DNA of 64,000 nucleotides from Astrobacterium formosum (GTDB lineage: Bacteria; Pseudomonadota; Alphaproteobacteria; Rhizobiales; Xanthobacteraceae), in contig JAVDCA010000009.1 of NCBI GenBank assembly GCA_030848545.1, positions 1 through 64,000 of the forward strand, in the 5' to 3' direction. This document shows positions 35,183 to 43,120 of this stretch, piece by piece. A program made the translations under genes and the position numbers. Every line of letters begins with the position of its first letter. The stretch's first letter is position 1. Below the pieces are notes generated by a model. It did not search any database. It worked only from the letters and a program-made list of their open reading frames with translations, and was not told where the DNA came from.

Positions 35183-36415
35183 ATGAACGGTTTGACGAGA
35201 CGGTCCGCGTTGGGTGTCCTCGCGGCGGCCGGCCTGTCGGTCAAGGCCCGCGCACAGGCGCCCGTCACCCTCAAGATCGCCTATCCGGCCTGGGATACGA
35301 CCGAGCAGCAGAAGGCCGTGACCGGCATTTTCGCCGATTACGAGCGGCTCAATCCCAATGTGAAGATCGAGCTGATCTCGCTGCCGTTCCCGGTGCTGCG
35401 CCAGCGCCTCGTCGTCTCGGCGCGCGCCGGCGATCCGCCCGACGTCGCCTATATGGACGGCCGCTGGGTGCCCGAAATGGCCCGGCCCGGCCTCCTGGCC
35501 GATATCACCGACAGCGTCGCCAAGCTCGACCGCGCCGACTGGTACGACGAGCCGTGGAAGGGCGCGACCGTGGATGGCCGCATCTTCGCCGTGCCGGACC
35601 GCATCGATCCGTGGCTCGTCTATTACAACACCGAACTGTTCGAGAAGGCCGGCATCAAGACCTTCCCGAAGACCCAGGACGAACTCGCCGACGCCGCCAA
35701 GAAGATCACCGCCGGCAATGTCTACGGCTGGGGTCTCATCGGCGCCAAGGATTCGAGCCTGATCAGCCGCTTCGTCACCTTCCTGTATGCCCATCACGGC
35801 GACCTGTTGACGCCGGACAGCAAGAAGTCCGCCTTCGGCCAGCCGAACGCGGTGGCGGCGCTCAAGTTCTACACCGACCTCCTGGTGCGCCATAAGGCGG
35901 CGCAGCCGTCCGCCATGGCCAACGGCATCAACGACGTCAACCAGCTCTTCCTCACCGGACGCTGCGCCATGATCGTCGACGGACCGTGGCGCCAGGGCTC
36001 GCTGCGTGAACAGGCTCCGAACTTGAAATGGGCGGTGGCGCCCATGCCGCCGGCGGCCGGCAAGGCGCAACGCCTGCTCACCTCGTCCTGGTACTATGCC
36101 CAGTTCAAGGGCTCCAAGAACCAGGCCGAGACTTTCAAGTTCGTCCAGTTCCTGCTCAAGCCGGAGAACATGGCCAGGAGCGTCGTGACGCTGCCGGGCC
36201 GCAAGTCGGCGGCCAAGAATGCCCGCTTCTCGGCGCCCGCATTCGCGCCGTGGATCGCCGCCATTCCGAGCTGCGTACCGTTCACCGTCACCGACAAGTT
36301 CACCGAAATCGCCGACGTGGTCGGCGACGCGGTGCAGCAGGTCCTGGGCGGCAAGGCGAGCGCCGAGCAGGCGGCGGCGGACGCCAGCAAGCGCATCGAC
36401 GCGTTGGTGGCCTAA
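35183..36415 (+). CDS. ABC transporter sugar-binding protein (CUT1 type)
   Basis: A 410-residue periplasmic solute-binding protein of extracellular family 1. It has a Tat-like signal, TRRSALGVLAAAGLS, followed by ARAQA at the likely cleavage site. The body has the usual two-lobe pattern, with DPPDVAYMDGRW and DPWLVYYNTELFEKAGI. An AAGGAG stands 6 bases before the ATG. It is 20 bp after the first dehydrogenase and 4 bp before the second, so it is embedded in the same transcript. Confidence 0.9.
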   Translation: MNGLTRRSALGVLAAAGLSVKARAQAPVTLKIAYPAWDTTEQQKAVTGIFADYERLNPNVKIELISLPFPVLRQRLVVSARAGDPPDVAYMDGRWVPEMARPGLLADITDSVAKLDRADWYDEPWKGATVDGRIFAVPDRIDPWLVYYNTELFEKAGIKTFPKTQDELADAAKKITAGNVYGWGLIGAKDSSLISRFVTFLYAHHGDLLTPDSKKSAFGQPNAVAALKFYTDLLVRHKAAQPSAMANGINDVNQLFLTGRCAMIVDGPWRQGSLREQAPNLKWAVAPMPPAAGKAQRLLTSSWYYAQFKGSKNQAETFKFVQFLLKPENMARSVVTLPGRKSAAKNARFSAPAFAPWIAAIPSCVPFTVTDKFTEIADVVGDAVQQVLGGKASAEQAAADASKRIDALVA

Positions 36416-36419
36416 ACGC

Positions 36420-37463
36420 ATGACGCAATCGCCTGTTCGCGTGGCGATGCTGGGCACGGGATTCATCGCCGAATTCCGTGCCCAGGTTTATCGCCGTCTC
36501 CAGGGCGTCGAGGTCGTGGCCGTGCTCGGTCGCGACCCGGCGCGCACCAAGGCTTTCGCGGAACGTACCGGCATCGGTCACGCCGCCACCAGCTGGGATG
36601 CCCTGATGGGCGGTCCGGGTTTCGACGCCGTCGACCTGTGCCTGCCGAACAACTGCCATCTCGAATACGGGTTGCTGGCCGCCGCGGCGGCAAAGCACAT
36701 CCTGTGCGAGAAGCCGCTCGGCCGCACCGAGGCCGAGGCCCGGCAGATGCACGCCGCTGCCGACAAGGCCGGCATCATCCACGCCTATGGCGAGAACATG
36801 CTGTACGCGCCGGATTTCCGCGAGATCCTCGACATCGTCGCCTCCGGCACGGTCGGCAAGGTCTTGTGGGTGCGCGGCCGCGAGGCCCATTTCGGCCCCC
36901 ACTCGCCGTGGTTCTGGAAGCGCGAGGAATCCGGCGGCGGGGCGCTGGTCGACATGGGCTGCCACCTGATCGCCGTCTTCAACATGCTGCTCGGCGAGGA
37001 GCCCACCTCGGTGATGTGCCACGCACCCACGCTCCACCACGCGACCGACTGCGAGGACATCGCGCTGGCGCTGCTGCGCTATCCCGGTGGCACGCTCGGT
37101 CAATGCGAGGCGTCGTGGATCCAGCGCGGCGGCATGCAAGTGACACTGGAGGTCTCCGGCACCGAGGGCATGATCACCTACGACCGCTCCGGCCTGTCGC
37201 AGCCCATCAAGGTGTTTTCGCGCAACCAGACCCAGCGCTACTTTTCCGAGAAGGTGGAGAGCGATCGCGGCTGGCTGTTTCCGACCGTCGACGAATACTG
37301 GCGCTATGGCTATTACGACCAGATTCGCCATTTCGTCGAATGCATCCAGTCGGGAGTGAAGCCGAAAGTGACCTTCGCGGAAGGTGTCGTGGTCAACCGC
37401 ATCATGGACGCCGCCTATGCGTCCGCGGCCGCCGGCGGCGGCTGGCACGAGATTGCGGGCTAG
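36420..37463 (+). CDS. Second Gfo/Idh/MocA-family oxidoreductase
   Basis: A 347-residue NAD(P)-dependent dehydrogenase. Rossmann motif VAMLGTGFIAEFRAQV, conserved ILCEKPLGRTEAEA, and catalytic segment LVDMGCHLIAVFNMLL. FGPHSPWFWKREESGGGAL parallels the first dehydrogenase, but overall identity looks low, so they are not a recent duplication. The pair may perform successive oxidation and reduction steps, as in dehydrogenase pairs that epimerise or deoxygenate sugars. Start by gene spacing (4 bp after the binding-protein stop). A long hairpin follows before the permease genes. Confidence 0.87.
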   Translation: MTQSPVRVAMLGTGFIAEFRAQVYRRLQGVEVVAVLGRDPARTKAFAERTGIGHAATSWDALMGGPGFDAVDLCLPNNCHLEYGLLAAAAAKHILCEKPLGRTEAEARQMHAAADKAGIIHAYGENMLYAPDFREILDIVASGTVGKVLWVRGREAHFGPHSPWFWKREESGGGALVDMGCHLIAVFNMLLGEEPTSVMCHAPTLHHATDCEDIALALLRYPGGTLGQCEASWIQRGGMQVTLEVSGTEGMITYDRSGLSQPIKVFSRNQTQRYFSEKVESDRGWLFPTVDEYWRYGYYDQIRHFVECIQSGVKPKVTFAEGVVVNRIMDAAYASAAAGGGWHEIAG

Positions 37464-37515
37464 AGTGCATGAAGCGCCGCGGTTCTTTGAATGTCGCTAC
37501 CACGAACTCTGCCTG

Positions 37516-37619
37516 CTCCCTCCCCCCTTGCGGGGGAGGGGTGGGGAGGGGGGTGGCGGCAGACTCCTGCATCCGTGGCATACCCCCCTCCCTGTCCTTC
37601 CCCCGCAAGGGGGGAGGGA
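37516..37619. repeat. Inverted repeat hairpin inside the sugar operon
   Basis: Two inverted GC-rich arms, around CTTGCGGGGGAGG and CCCCCGCAAGGGGGGAGG, can form a very stable stem in the 220-base gap between the dehydrogenase and permease genes. It is the same dispersed element as elsewhere in the window. In the mRNA it could stabilise the upstream part, giving more binding protein than permease, as REP does in malE-malF. Confidence 0.65.
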
Positions 37620-37683
37620 ACGGAGCGGCAGTGCCCCTCGTCCCGCATGTCTATTCAGGTGCGTTGGCTGAAGGAGTTCAGCC

Positions 37684-38565
37684 GTGATGCCTTCCCGCAC
37701 GACCCTCAAGGGCTACCTGTTCGCGACGCCGCTGATCTTCGTGCTGGCGGCGGCGGTCGTCCTGCCGGCCCTCTACAATGCCGGGCTTGCCTTCTGGCGT
37801 TACGACGCCATGCGGGACGCCTGGCGGTTCGCCGGCGTCGACAATTTCGCCAAGCTCATTGACGCGCCGGCGTTCTGGAATGCCTTCTGGGTGACCGGCG
37901 TATGGGTCGTCGGCAACGTGTCGTTGCAGCTCGTGGTCGGCATGGCGGTGGCGCTCGCCCTCAACTCCGTCAAGGCGTTCCGCGGCTTCTACTCGGCCAT
38001 CGTCATGGTGCCGTGGGTATCGTCCTTCGTCATCGTCGCGGTCGTATTCCTGTGGCTCTACCACCCAGATCTCGGCGTCCTCAACGACCTCCTGATGCGG
38101 CTCGGCCTCGTCGAAACGCCTGTCGCCTGGCTCGCCTCCCCGGGCCTCGCCATGGTGTCGCTCATCGTCGCCAACACCTGGAAGTTCTTTCCCCTCGTCG
38201 CCATCACGCTGTTCACCGGCCTGCAGGCGATTCCGCGCGAGGTGGTCGAGTCAGCGACCGTCGACGGCGCCAATCCGGTGCAGACCCTGCGCCACGTCGT
38301 CATCCCGCTGCTCGGGCCGTCGATCGCGACCGCGGTGCTCCTGTCCGCCATCTGGGCCTTCAACGCCTTCACGCTGGCGATCATCATGACGGGTGGCGGC
38401 CCCTTGCGGGCCACCGAGGTGATGGGCCTCTACATCTACAAGGTCGCCTTCGATTCCTTCGATTTCGGCACCGCCGCCGCCGCCTCGCTGGTCCTGTTCG
38501 TTCTCATCCTGATCGTGACGCTCTTCTATCTGCGCGTCGCCGATCCGGCGCGCGAGGGGCGCTGA
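37684..38565 (+). CDS. ABC sugar permease 1 (MalF-like)
   Basis: A 293-residue inner-membrane permease with six hydrophobic segments. The ATPase-contact EAA-type motif is EVVESATVDGANPVQTLRHV. The start may be GTG at 37684 (AAGGAG 7 bases upstream) or ATG at 37687. With the next gene it forms the membrane heterodimer of a CUT1 importer. No ATPase gene is present in the locus. Confidence 0.9.
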   Translation: MMPSRTTLKGYLFATPLIFVLAAAVVLPALYNAGLAFWRYDAMRDAWRFAGVDNFAKLIDAPAFWNAFWVTGVWVVGNVSLQLVVGMAVALALNSVKAFRGFYSAIVMVPWVSSFVIVAVVFLWLYHPDLGVLNDLLMRLGLVETPVAWLASPGLAMVSLIVANTWKFFPLVAITLFTGLQAIPREVVESATVDGANPVQTLRHVVIPLLGPSIATAVLLSAIWAFNAFTLAIIMTGGGPLRATEVMGLYIYKVAFDSFDFGTAAAASLVLFVLILIVTLFYLRVADPAREGR

Positions 38566-38568
38566 CCC

Positions 38569-39405
38569 ATGTCCAGGTCGCAGCGCCCCGCCCAGTTCGT
38601 CGCCCACGCCATGCTGGTGGCGACGGCCGTCTTCGTCCTGTTCCCCTATGCCTGGATGGTGGTGACCTCGATCAAGACGATCGACGACGTGATCGCCTGG
38701 CCGATCCGCTGGATCCCGCGCCAGGTGACATTCGAGCACTACGCCGCGATCCTGTCCGACCCGCGCTTCATGCGTTCGTTGTTCAACAGCGCCGTGGTGT
38801 CGGTCGTCGTCACCGGCATCAGCCTCATCCTGTCGGTGCCGGCGGCCTACGGGCTCACCCGCCTGGTGCGTGGCGGCGCCGGCCGACCGATGCTGATCGG
38901 CATTCTCGCCGCGCAGTTCTTTCCCCCGATGGTGTTCTTCGTTCCGTTCTACATCATTCTGCAGTGGCTCGGCCTTCTGAACACCATTCCGGGCCTCGTC
39001 TTCGCCTATCTGTCGGTGACGCTGCCCATCTGCACCTGGATGGTGGCGACGTCGCTGCGCGATATTCCGGTCGAGATCGAGGAGGCGGCGCGCATCGACG
39101 GCTGCAGCGATCTCGGCATCATCTGGCGCATCATCCTGCCCATCGCCGCGCCCGGCATCGTCACCGCTGGCATCTTCGCTTTCGTGTTGTCGTGGCAGGA
39201 GTATATTTTCGCACTGCTCTATACAACTTCGGAGCGTGCCCAGACGGCGCCCGTACTGGTGTTCTATCTTCTCGGCCAGCACCAGATCGATTATGCGCGG
39301 CTGATGTCCGCCGCCGTTCTCCTCAGCATCCCCATCGCCGTGCCGTTTGCGATCATCCAGCGTTTCTACCGCAGCGGGCTGACCGAGGGCGGCATCAAGG
39401 GTTAG
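38569..39405 (+). CDS. ABC sugar permease 2 (MalG-like)
   Basis: A 278-residue inner-membrane permease with six hydrophobic segments, the characteristic MalG-like N-terminus FPYAWMVVTSIKT, and the EAA-type motif EIEEAARIDGCSDLGIIW. It begins 3 bp after permease 1. The transporter must borrow an MsmK/UgpC-type ATPase encoded elsewhere. Confidence 0.9.
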   Translation: MSRSQRPAQFVAHAMLVATAVFVLFPYAWMVVTSIKTIDDVIAWPIRWIPRQVTFEHYAAILSDPRFMRSLFNSAVVSVVVTGISLILSVPAAYGLTRLVRGGAGRPMLIGILAAQFFPPMVFFVPFYIILQWLGLLNTIPGLVFAYLSVTLPICTWMVATSLRDIPVEIEEAARIDGCSDLGIIWRIILPIAAPGIVTAGIFAFVLSWQEYIFALLYTTSERAQTAPVLVFYLLGQHQIDYARLMSAAVLLSIPIAVPFAIIQRFYRSGLTEGGIKG

Positions 39406-39410
39406 ACCAC

Positions 39411-40409
39411 ATGTCCATAGAAGCCTTCATCCGTGAGCAACCGGAGACCATCGCGCGTTGCGTCGCTGCGGCCGAAAGCTTCGCCGCGACCTGGCGGCCA
39501 TCGGCCACCGGCATCGCCCTCGTGGGGTCGGGCTCCTCCTTCAACGCCCTGACGGCGGCGCGGCCGAGCTTCGTCGCCGCGCGCCGCGGCCCGGTGGTGG
39601 TCTATGACCCGGAGGACTTCGTCGCCGAATTGCCGCTGCTGACCGACCGGCCGCTGGTGATCGTCCTATCCCAGAGCGGCGGCAGCACCACCTCGATCGC
39701 CGCCGCGCGAGCCGCCGTCGCGGCGCGGCTGCCGACGCTTGCCGTCACCGCAACCGCCGATGCGCCGATCGCCGCCGCCGAAGCCGAGTTGTTCGTCATG
39801 CCGATCGGCGACGAGCCGGTCGGTCCGAAGACGAAAGGCTTCACCGGTTCCCTGGCGACGCTGCTCGCGCTCGCGCAGGCGCTCGGAGCGCCCGAGATGC
39901 CGCCGCCGGCCGACGATCTGTGGGCGACCGCGATCGCGGCGGCGCACGGCATGGCCACCATCCTGGTGCCCAATCTCACCACCGTCGACATGCTGACGTT
40001 CGCCGGCCGGCGCGCCCTCTACGGCATCGCACTGGAGGCGTCATTGAAGATCACCGAGATCGCCGGCGTGCCGACGGCGGCCGTTCCCACCGAGGAACTG
40101 CTGCATGGTCGCTTGCACGGGCTGACGGCACAAAGCCGCGCTTTTCTGCTGGTCGATGGTGACTCGGAGGCCACGGAAGCGCGCCGCATCGCCGCCGTCA
40201 TGCTGCGTCACGGCTGCCGGGTCGACGTCGTCGACGCCGGCACGTGCCGGGGGGGCGGAGCGTCGACGCCGTGGGGGGCGCTTGGGGTCGTGCTGCCGTT
40301 CCAGTGGCTTGCCGTCATGATGGCGCAGCAGCGCGGGCTCGTGCCGGAGACCATGCGCTACGGCGCCCTGTCGGCCGAACTCGCCATCAAGGCGACGACG
40401 CAGCCATGA
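39411..40409 (+). CDS. SIS-domain sugar isomerase/deaminase
   Basis: A 332-residue cytosolic protein with two SIS domains of the GlmS C-terminal/AgaS type. The first has ALVGSGSSFNALTA and VIVLSQSGGSTTSI, which bind the sugar phosphate; the second has LEASLKITEIAGVPTAA, then PTEELLHGRLHGL. There is no glutaminase domain, so it is not GlmS. It suggests the imported compound is an amino sugar or a keto sugar handled as a phosphate. It starts 5 bp after permease 2 and overlaps the kinase gene by 4 bp. Confidence 0.82.
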   Translation: MSIEAFIREQPETIARCVAAAESFAATWRPSATGIALVGSGSSFNALTAARPSFVAARRGPVVVYDPEDFVAELPLLTDRPLVIVLSQSGGSTTSIAAARAAVAARLPTLAVTATADAPIAAAEAELFVMPIGDEPVGPKTKGFTGSLATLLALAQALGAPEMPPPADDLWATAIAAAHGMATILVPNLTTVDMLTFAGRRALYGIALEASLKITEIAGVPTAAVPTEELLHGRLHGLTAQSRAFLLVDGDSEATEARRIAAVMLRHGCRVDVVDAGTCRGGGASTPWGALGVVLPFQWLAVMMAQQRGLVPETMRYGALSAELAIKATTQP

Positions 40410-41332
40410 TCGGCGCAGCCACCATGACCGGCGCAGCCACCATCGGCATCGACGTCGGCGGCACCGCGATCAAGCTCGGCCTCGTGGACGCGGACGGCCG
40501 GATCCTGGCGCGGCGCCGTCTCGCCTATGCGGCCATGGCAAGTTTCGACGGCTTCGTCGATGCGCTCTCCCAGGCGTGCCGGGCGATCGAAGGGGAAAGC
40601 GATCGTGCCGCGGCCGCGATCGGCGTCGCGGCACCGGGCCATGCGCGCCCGAGCGACGGCATCATGGTCGACGGCACCGCCAACGTGCCGCTCCTGCGCG
40701 GCCGCTCCCTGGTGGCGGCGCTGGGCGACCGCCTCGCGCGGCCCGTCGTGGCGCTCAACGACGGCGCCGCCGCGACCTTCGGCGAACTCGTTTTCGGAGC
40801 CGGCCGCGGCCTCGCGCGCTTCGCCCTGATCACGCTCGGGACCGGCGTTGGTGGCGGCGTCGTCATCGACGGCCGCGTGGTGTCCGGCGACGACGGTGAG
40901 CCGCCGGAGATCGGCGCCATGATGCTCGAGCCCTGTCGTGGCGCCGCCGGTACGCTCGAGGCGCTCGCCTGCGCGGGCGGCTTTGCGGCAGCTTATGCGG
41001 CGGCCGGCGGGGCGGAGTGTGTCCCCCTAGAGGCGATTTTCGACCGCGCGGCGACCGGCGATCCGGCCGCCGCCGAGGCCCTCGACGCGACCTGCCGGCA
41101 CATCGCCCAGGCCTGCGGCATCATGATCAATCTCTTGAACCTGCAGGCCTGTTTCATCGGCGGCGGCATCGCTTCTGCGGGCGCGCCGCTGCGCGATCGC
41201 GTGCGCACCCACCTTGAGGATTTCGCCTGGCCGTTCCTGTTGGCGCGCAGCCGGCTCGATCTTGCGGCGACCGGCGCCGACGCCGGCCTGCTCGGCGCCG
41301 CCGCCTGGGCGGCGCGCCGCTCCTCGCAATGA
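40406..41332 (+). CDS. ROK-family sugar kinase
   Basis: A 308-residue cytosolic kinase. The phosphate-1 motif is IGIDVGGTAIKLGLV, the catalytic region LNDGAAATFGE contains the expected Asp, and GTGVGGGVVIDG binds the adenosine end. No helix-turn-helix is present and the Cys-rich zinc motif of most ROK kinases is absent. The ATG overlaps the stop of the SIS gene (ATGA). It should phosphorylate the sugar or its SIS/dehydrogenase product. It is the last gene of the operon. Confidence 0.83.
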   Translation: MIGAATMTGAATIGIDVGGTAIKLGLVDADGRILARRRLAYAAMASFDGFVDALSQACRAIEGESDRAAAAIGVAAPGHARPSDGIMVDGTANVPLLRGRSLVAALGDRLARPVVALNDGAAATFGELVFGAGRGLARFALITLGTGVGGGVVIDGRVVSGDDGEPPEIGAMMLEPCRGAAGTLEALACAGGFAAAYAAAGGAECVPLEAIFDRAATGDPAAAEALDATCRHIAQACGIMINLLNLQACFIGGGIASAGAPLRDRVRTHLEDFAWPFLLARSRLDLAATGADAGLLGAAAWAARRSSQ

Positions 41333-41361
41333 TGTGCGGAGGCCAACTGCGGTCCGTTTCA

Positions 41362-41605
41362 TACCGAGTTTGGCTGACTAGGTTCGCTTCCGTGTCCCGG
41401 GCGCGGCGCAGCACGTAGCGGAGCGAAGCGCAGCGGAGTGGTGCGACGCCGGACCGGGGCCTTGCGCCGAATCTTGCCTGGGCGAGTGCTGCGGCAAGGC
41501 CTTAGGCTCTGCGATGCAGCAGACCGCCAAGAGCGGTCCGCCGCCAAGAAGCGGTCCGCCGCATCGCGTCCGGGGCACGAAGGAAGTGATCAGCCGAACT
41601 CGGTA
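41362..41605. repeat. 244-bp inverted-repeat element abutting a stop codon
   Basis: Imperfect terminal arms of about 36 bases pair from TACCGAGTTTGGCTGAC (41362-41378) on the left to CAGCCGAACTCGGTA (41591-41605) on the right. The interior holds a direct repeat AGCGGTCCGCCGCCAAGA-type and GCAGC-rich hairpins. The right end lies one base before the stop codon of the Met-rich gene. It looks like a MITE-type nonautonomous element. No gene is seen in it. Confidence 0.6.
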
Positions 41606-41606
41606 A

Positions 41607-42266
41607 TCACTCCACATACTCGATATCGCCGGAGCGGCGGTCGACTTTGAGGCGCTGGACGAGCGAATTGTCGGCCGTGACGATGTCGGCGGTGATGACG
41701 CCATCTTCGGCGGTCTTCACCTCGCCGACCTTGAGGCGCTTGTTGCCGAGCCGGTCCACCTGCTGATCCAGATAGCCGCGCACGTCGTCCACCGACAGGT
41801 TCATGACCGGCCTGACCCGGGTGCCGAACCACGACTGCATGCCGCCCTGCATGCCGCCACCGTGGTGCATCATGCCGCCCATCATTCCGCTTCCGCCCAT
41901 CATGCCGCGGCCCATGTGGCCGCCGCCCATCATGCCGCGGCCCATCATGCCGCCCATGCGGTGACCCCTTCCCATGCCGCGGCGGTGCATCATGCACGAG
42001 CCCATGTCGTCCGGATCGGGCGACTCGGAGCGGTCCATGCCGTCCTCCCTGCGATCGCCCATGCCTCGGTCCATGCCTCGGTCCATGCCTTGGTCCATGG
42101 ACGCGCCGCCGCCGCGTCCCTGTCCCATCATGCCGCCGCCCATCCCTCCTTGCATCCCGCCTTGCATTCCACCCTGACCCATGCCCTGGGCGAACCCGAC
42201 GCCGGACGTACCGAGGCCTGCTGCCGCGACGATCGTCACGGCGAGGATTATGGTTTTGGTATTCAC
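41607..42266 (-). CDS. Exported Met/His/Gly-rich protein of copper locus
   Basis: A 219-residue exported protein with a signal peptide (about 1-27, ending GVGFAQ). Residues about 28-145 are low-complexity repeats of GGM, GMM, DRGM and HH types, a likely soft-metal sponge for Cu(I). The C-terminal 70 residues (SVDDVRGYLDQQVDRLGN, then KVGEVKTAEDGVITADIVT) are a small globular domain. A GTG start at 42266 follows a perfect AAGGAGG with 6-base spacing, ruling out the upstream ATG. It is the last gene of the copper operon. The exact role (chaperone or buffer) is inferred. Confidence 0.75.
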   Translation of the reverse strand: MNTKTIILAVTIVAAAGLGTSGVGFAQGMGQGGMQGGMQGGMGGGMMGQGRGGGASMDQGMDRGMDRGMGDRREDGMDRSESPDPDDMGSCMMHRRGMGRGHRMGGMMGRGMMGGGHMGRGMMGGSGMMGGMMHHGGGMQGGMQSWFGTRVRPVMNLSVDDVRGYLDQQVDRLGNKRLKVGEVKTAEDGVITADIVTADNSLVQRLKVDRRSGDIEYVE

Positions 42267-42293
42267 GGTGTTCCTCCTTGAGATGAGCATTTG

Positions 42294-42593
42294 CTATTTG
42301 GCCTTCTCGATCCTGGTGACGGTGAACTGCCCATTGACGCGCTCGGGCACGAACTTGACCTTGTCGCCGGCCTTCACGGCCTTGAGCATCGCCGGATCGG
42401 CGGCGCGGAAGACCATGGTCATGCCTTCGTCCATGTCGAACTTCTTCAACGGGCCGTGCTTGATGGTGATCTTGCCGGCGGACTCGTCGATCTTGGTCAC
42501 CTGACCATCGATGAGTTCCGATTGGGCCAGCGCCACCGTGCCGGTGAGCGCCGCGGCGGCAGCGATGAGGACGAAACGATGCGGCATTTTCAT
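42294..42593 (-). CDS. CusF-like periplasmic copper-binding protein
   Basis: A 99-residue protein with a signal peptide (about 1-23). The OB-fold signature is GQVTKIDESAGKITIKHGPL, then MDEGMTMVFRAADPAML. His in IKHGPL and the two Met in GMTM match Cu(I)/Ag(I) ligands of CusF. The Trp that caps copper in CusF is not seen; Gly occupies the region. GGAG stands 5 bases before the ATG. It probably passes Cu(I) to the export or oxidase machinery of this locus. Confidence 0.85.
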   Translation of the reverse strand: MKMPHRFVLIAAAAALTGTVALAQSELIDGQVTKIDESAGKITIKHGPLKKFDMDEGMTMVFRAADPAMLKAVKAGDKVKFVPERVNGQFTVTRIEKAK

Positions 42594-42609
42594 GATGGCT
42601 CCTTTTCAC

Positions 42610-43095
42610 TCACTTGACGATGATCTTGCCGATCATTCCGGCCTCGCGATGGCCGGGGATCAGGCAGGCGAACTCGAACTCGCCGGTCTTGGTGAACCGC
42701 CATACGATCTCACCGCCGGCCTTCGACGGCAGCGTCTTGGAATTGGGGTCGTCGTGTTCCATGTCGGGGAACTTCTGCATCAGCGCCGCGTGCTTGGCAT
42801 TGTCGGCGGCGCTCGCCAGCACGAACTCGTGGGCGAGTTCGCCGGCATTCTTGAGTACGAAGCGGATCTGTTCGTTGCGCTTCACCTCGATGCGATTGGG
42901 CACGTATTCCATGGTGCCGTCGCCTTCCCGCATGGTGACCTCGACGAGCCGTGCCGGCTTCTTGGGATCGCCGGGCATGCCGGCCGAGAACTGGACGTGA
43001 CCCTGGCCGCCGTGGCCGGAGTCGGCCCTGGCGGCGCCGGCGGCGCCGAGGGCCACGAGAACGGCAACTCCGGCGGCGATGGCTTTCGATCTCAC
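42610..43095 (-). CDS. Cupredoxin-domain copper protein
   Basis: A 161-residue exported blue-copper-fold protein. After a signal peptide (about 1-26) the type 1 copper ligands are visible as His in GELAHEFVL, Cys and His in FACLIPGHREAGM, and the axial Met. The start is a GTG at 43095 preceded by GGAGGAA; the ATG at 43107 overlaps that Shine-Dalgarno sequence and is rejected. It lies between the multicopper oxidase and CusF-like genes, and may be an electron or copper carrier for the oxidase. Confidence 0.85.
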   Translation of the reverse strand: MRSKAIAAGVAVLVALGAAGAARADSGHGGQGHVQFSAGMPGDPKKPARLVEVTMREGDGTMEYVPNRIEVKRNEQIRFVLKNAGELAHEFVLASAADNAKHAALMQKFPDMEHDDPNSKTLPSKAGGEIVWRFTKTGEFEFACLIPGHREAGMIGKIIVK

Positions 43096-43120
43096 GGGTT
43101 CCTCCATGTCAGTGGCGATA

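Noticed and set aside
39411-40409. GlmS
   Set aside because: The glutaminase domain is missing; only SIS domains are present.
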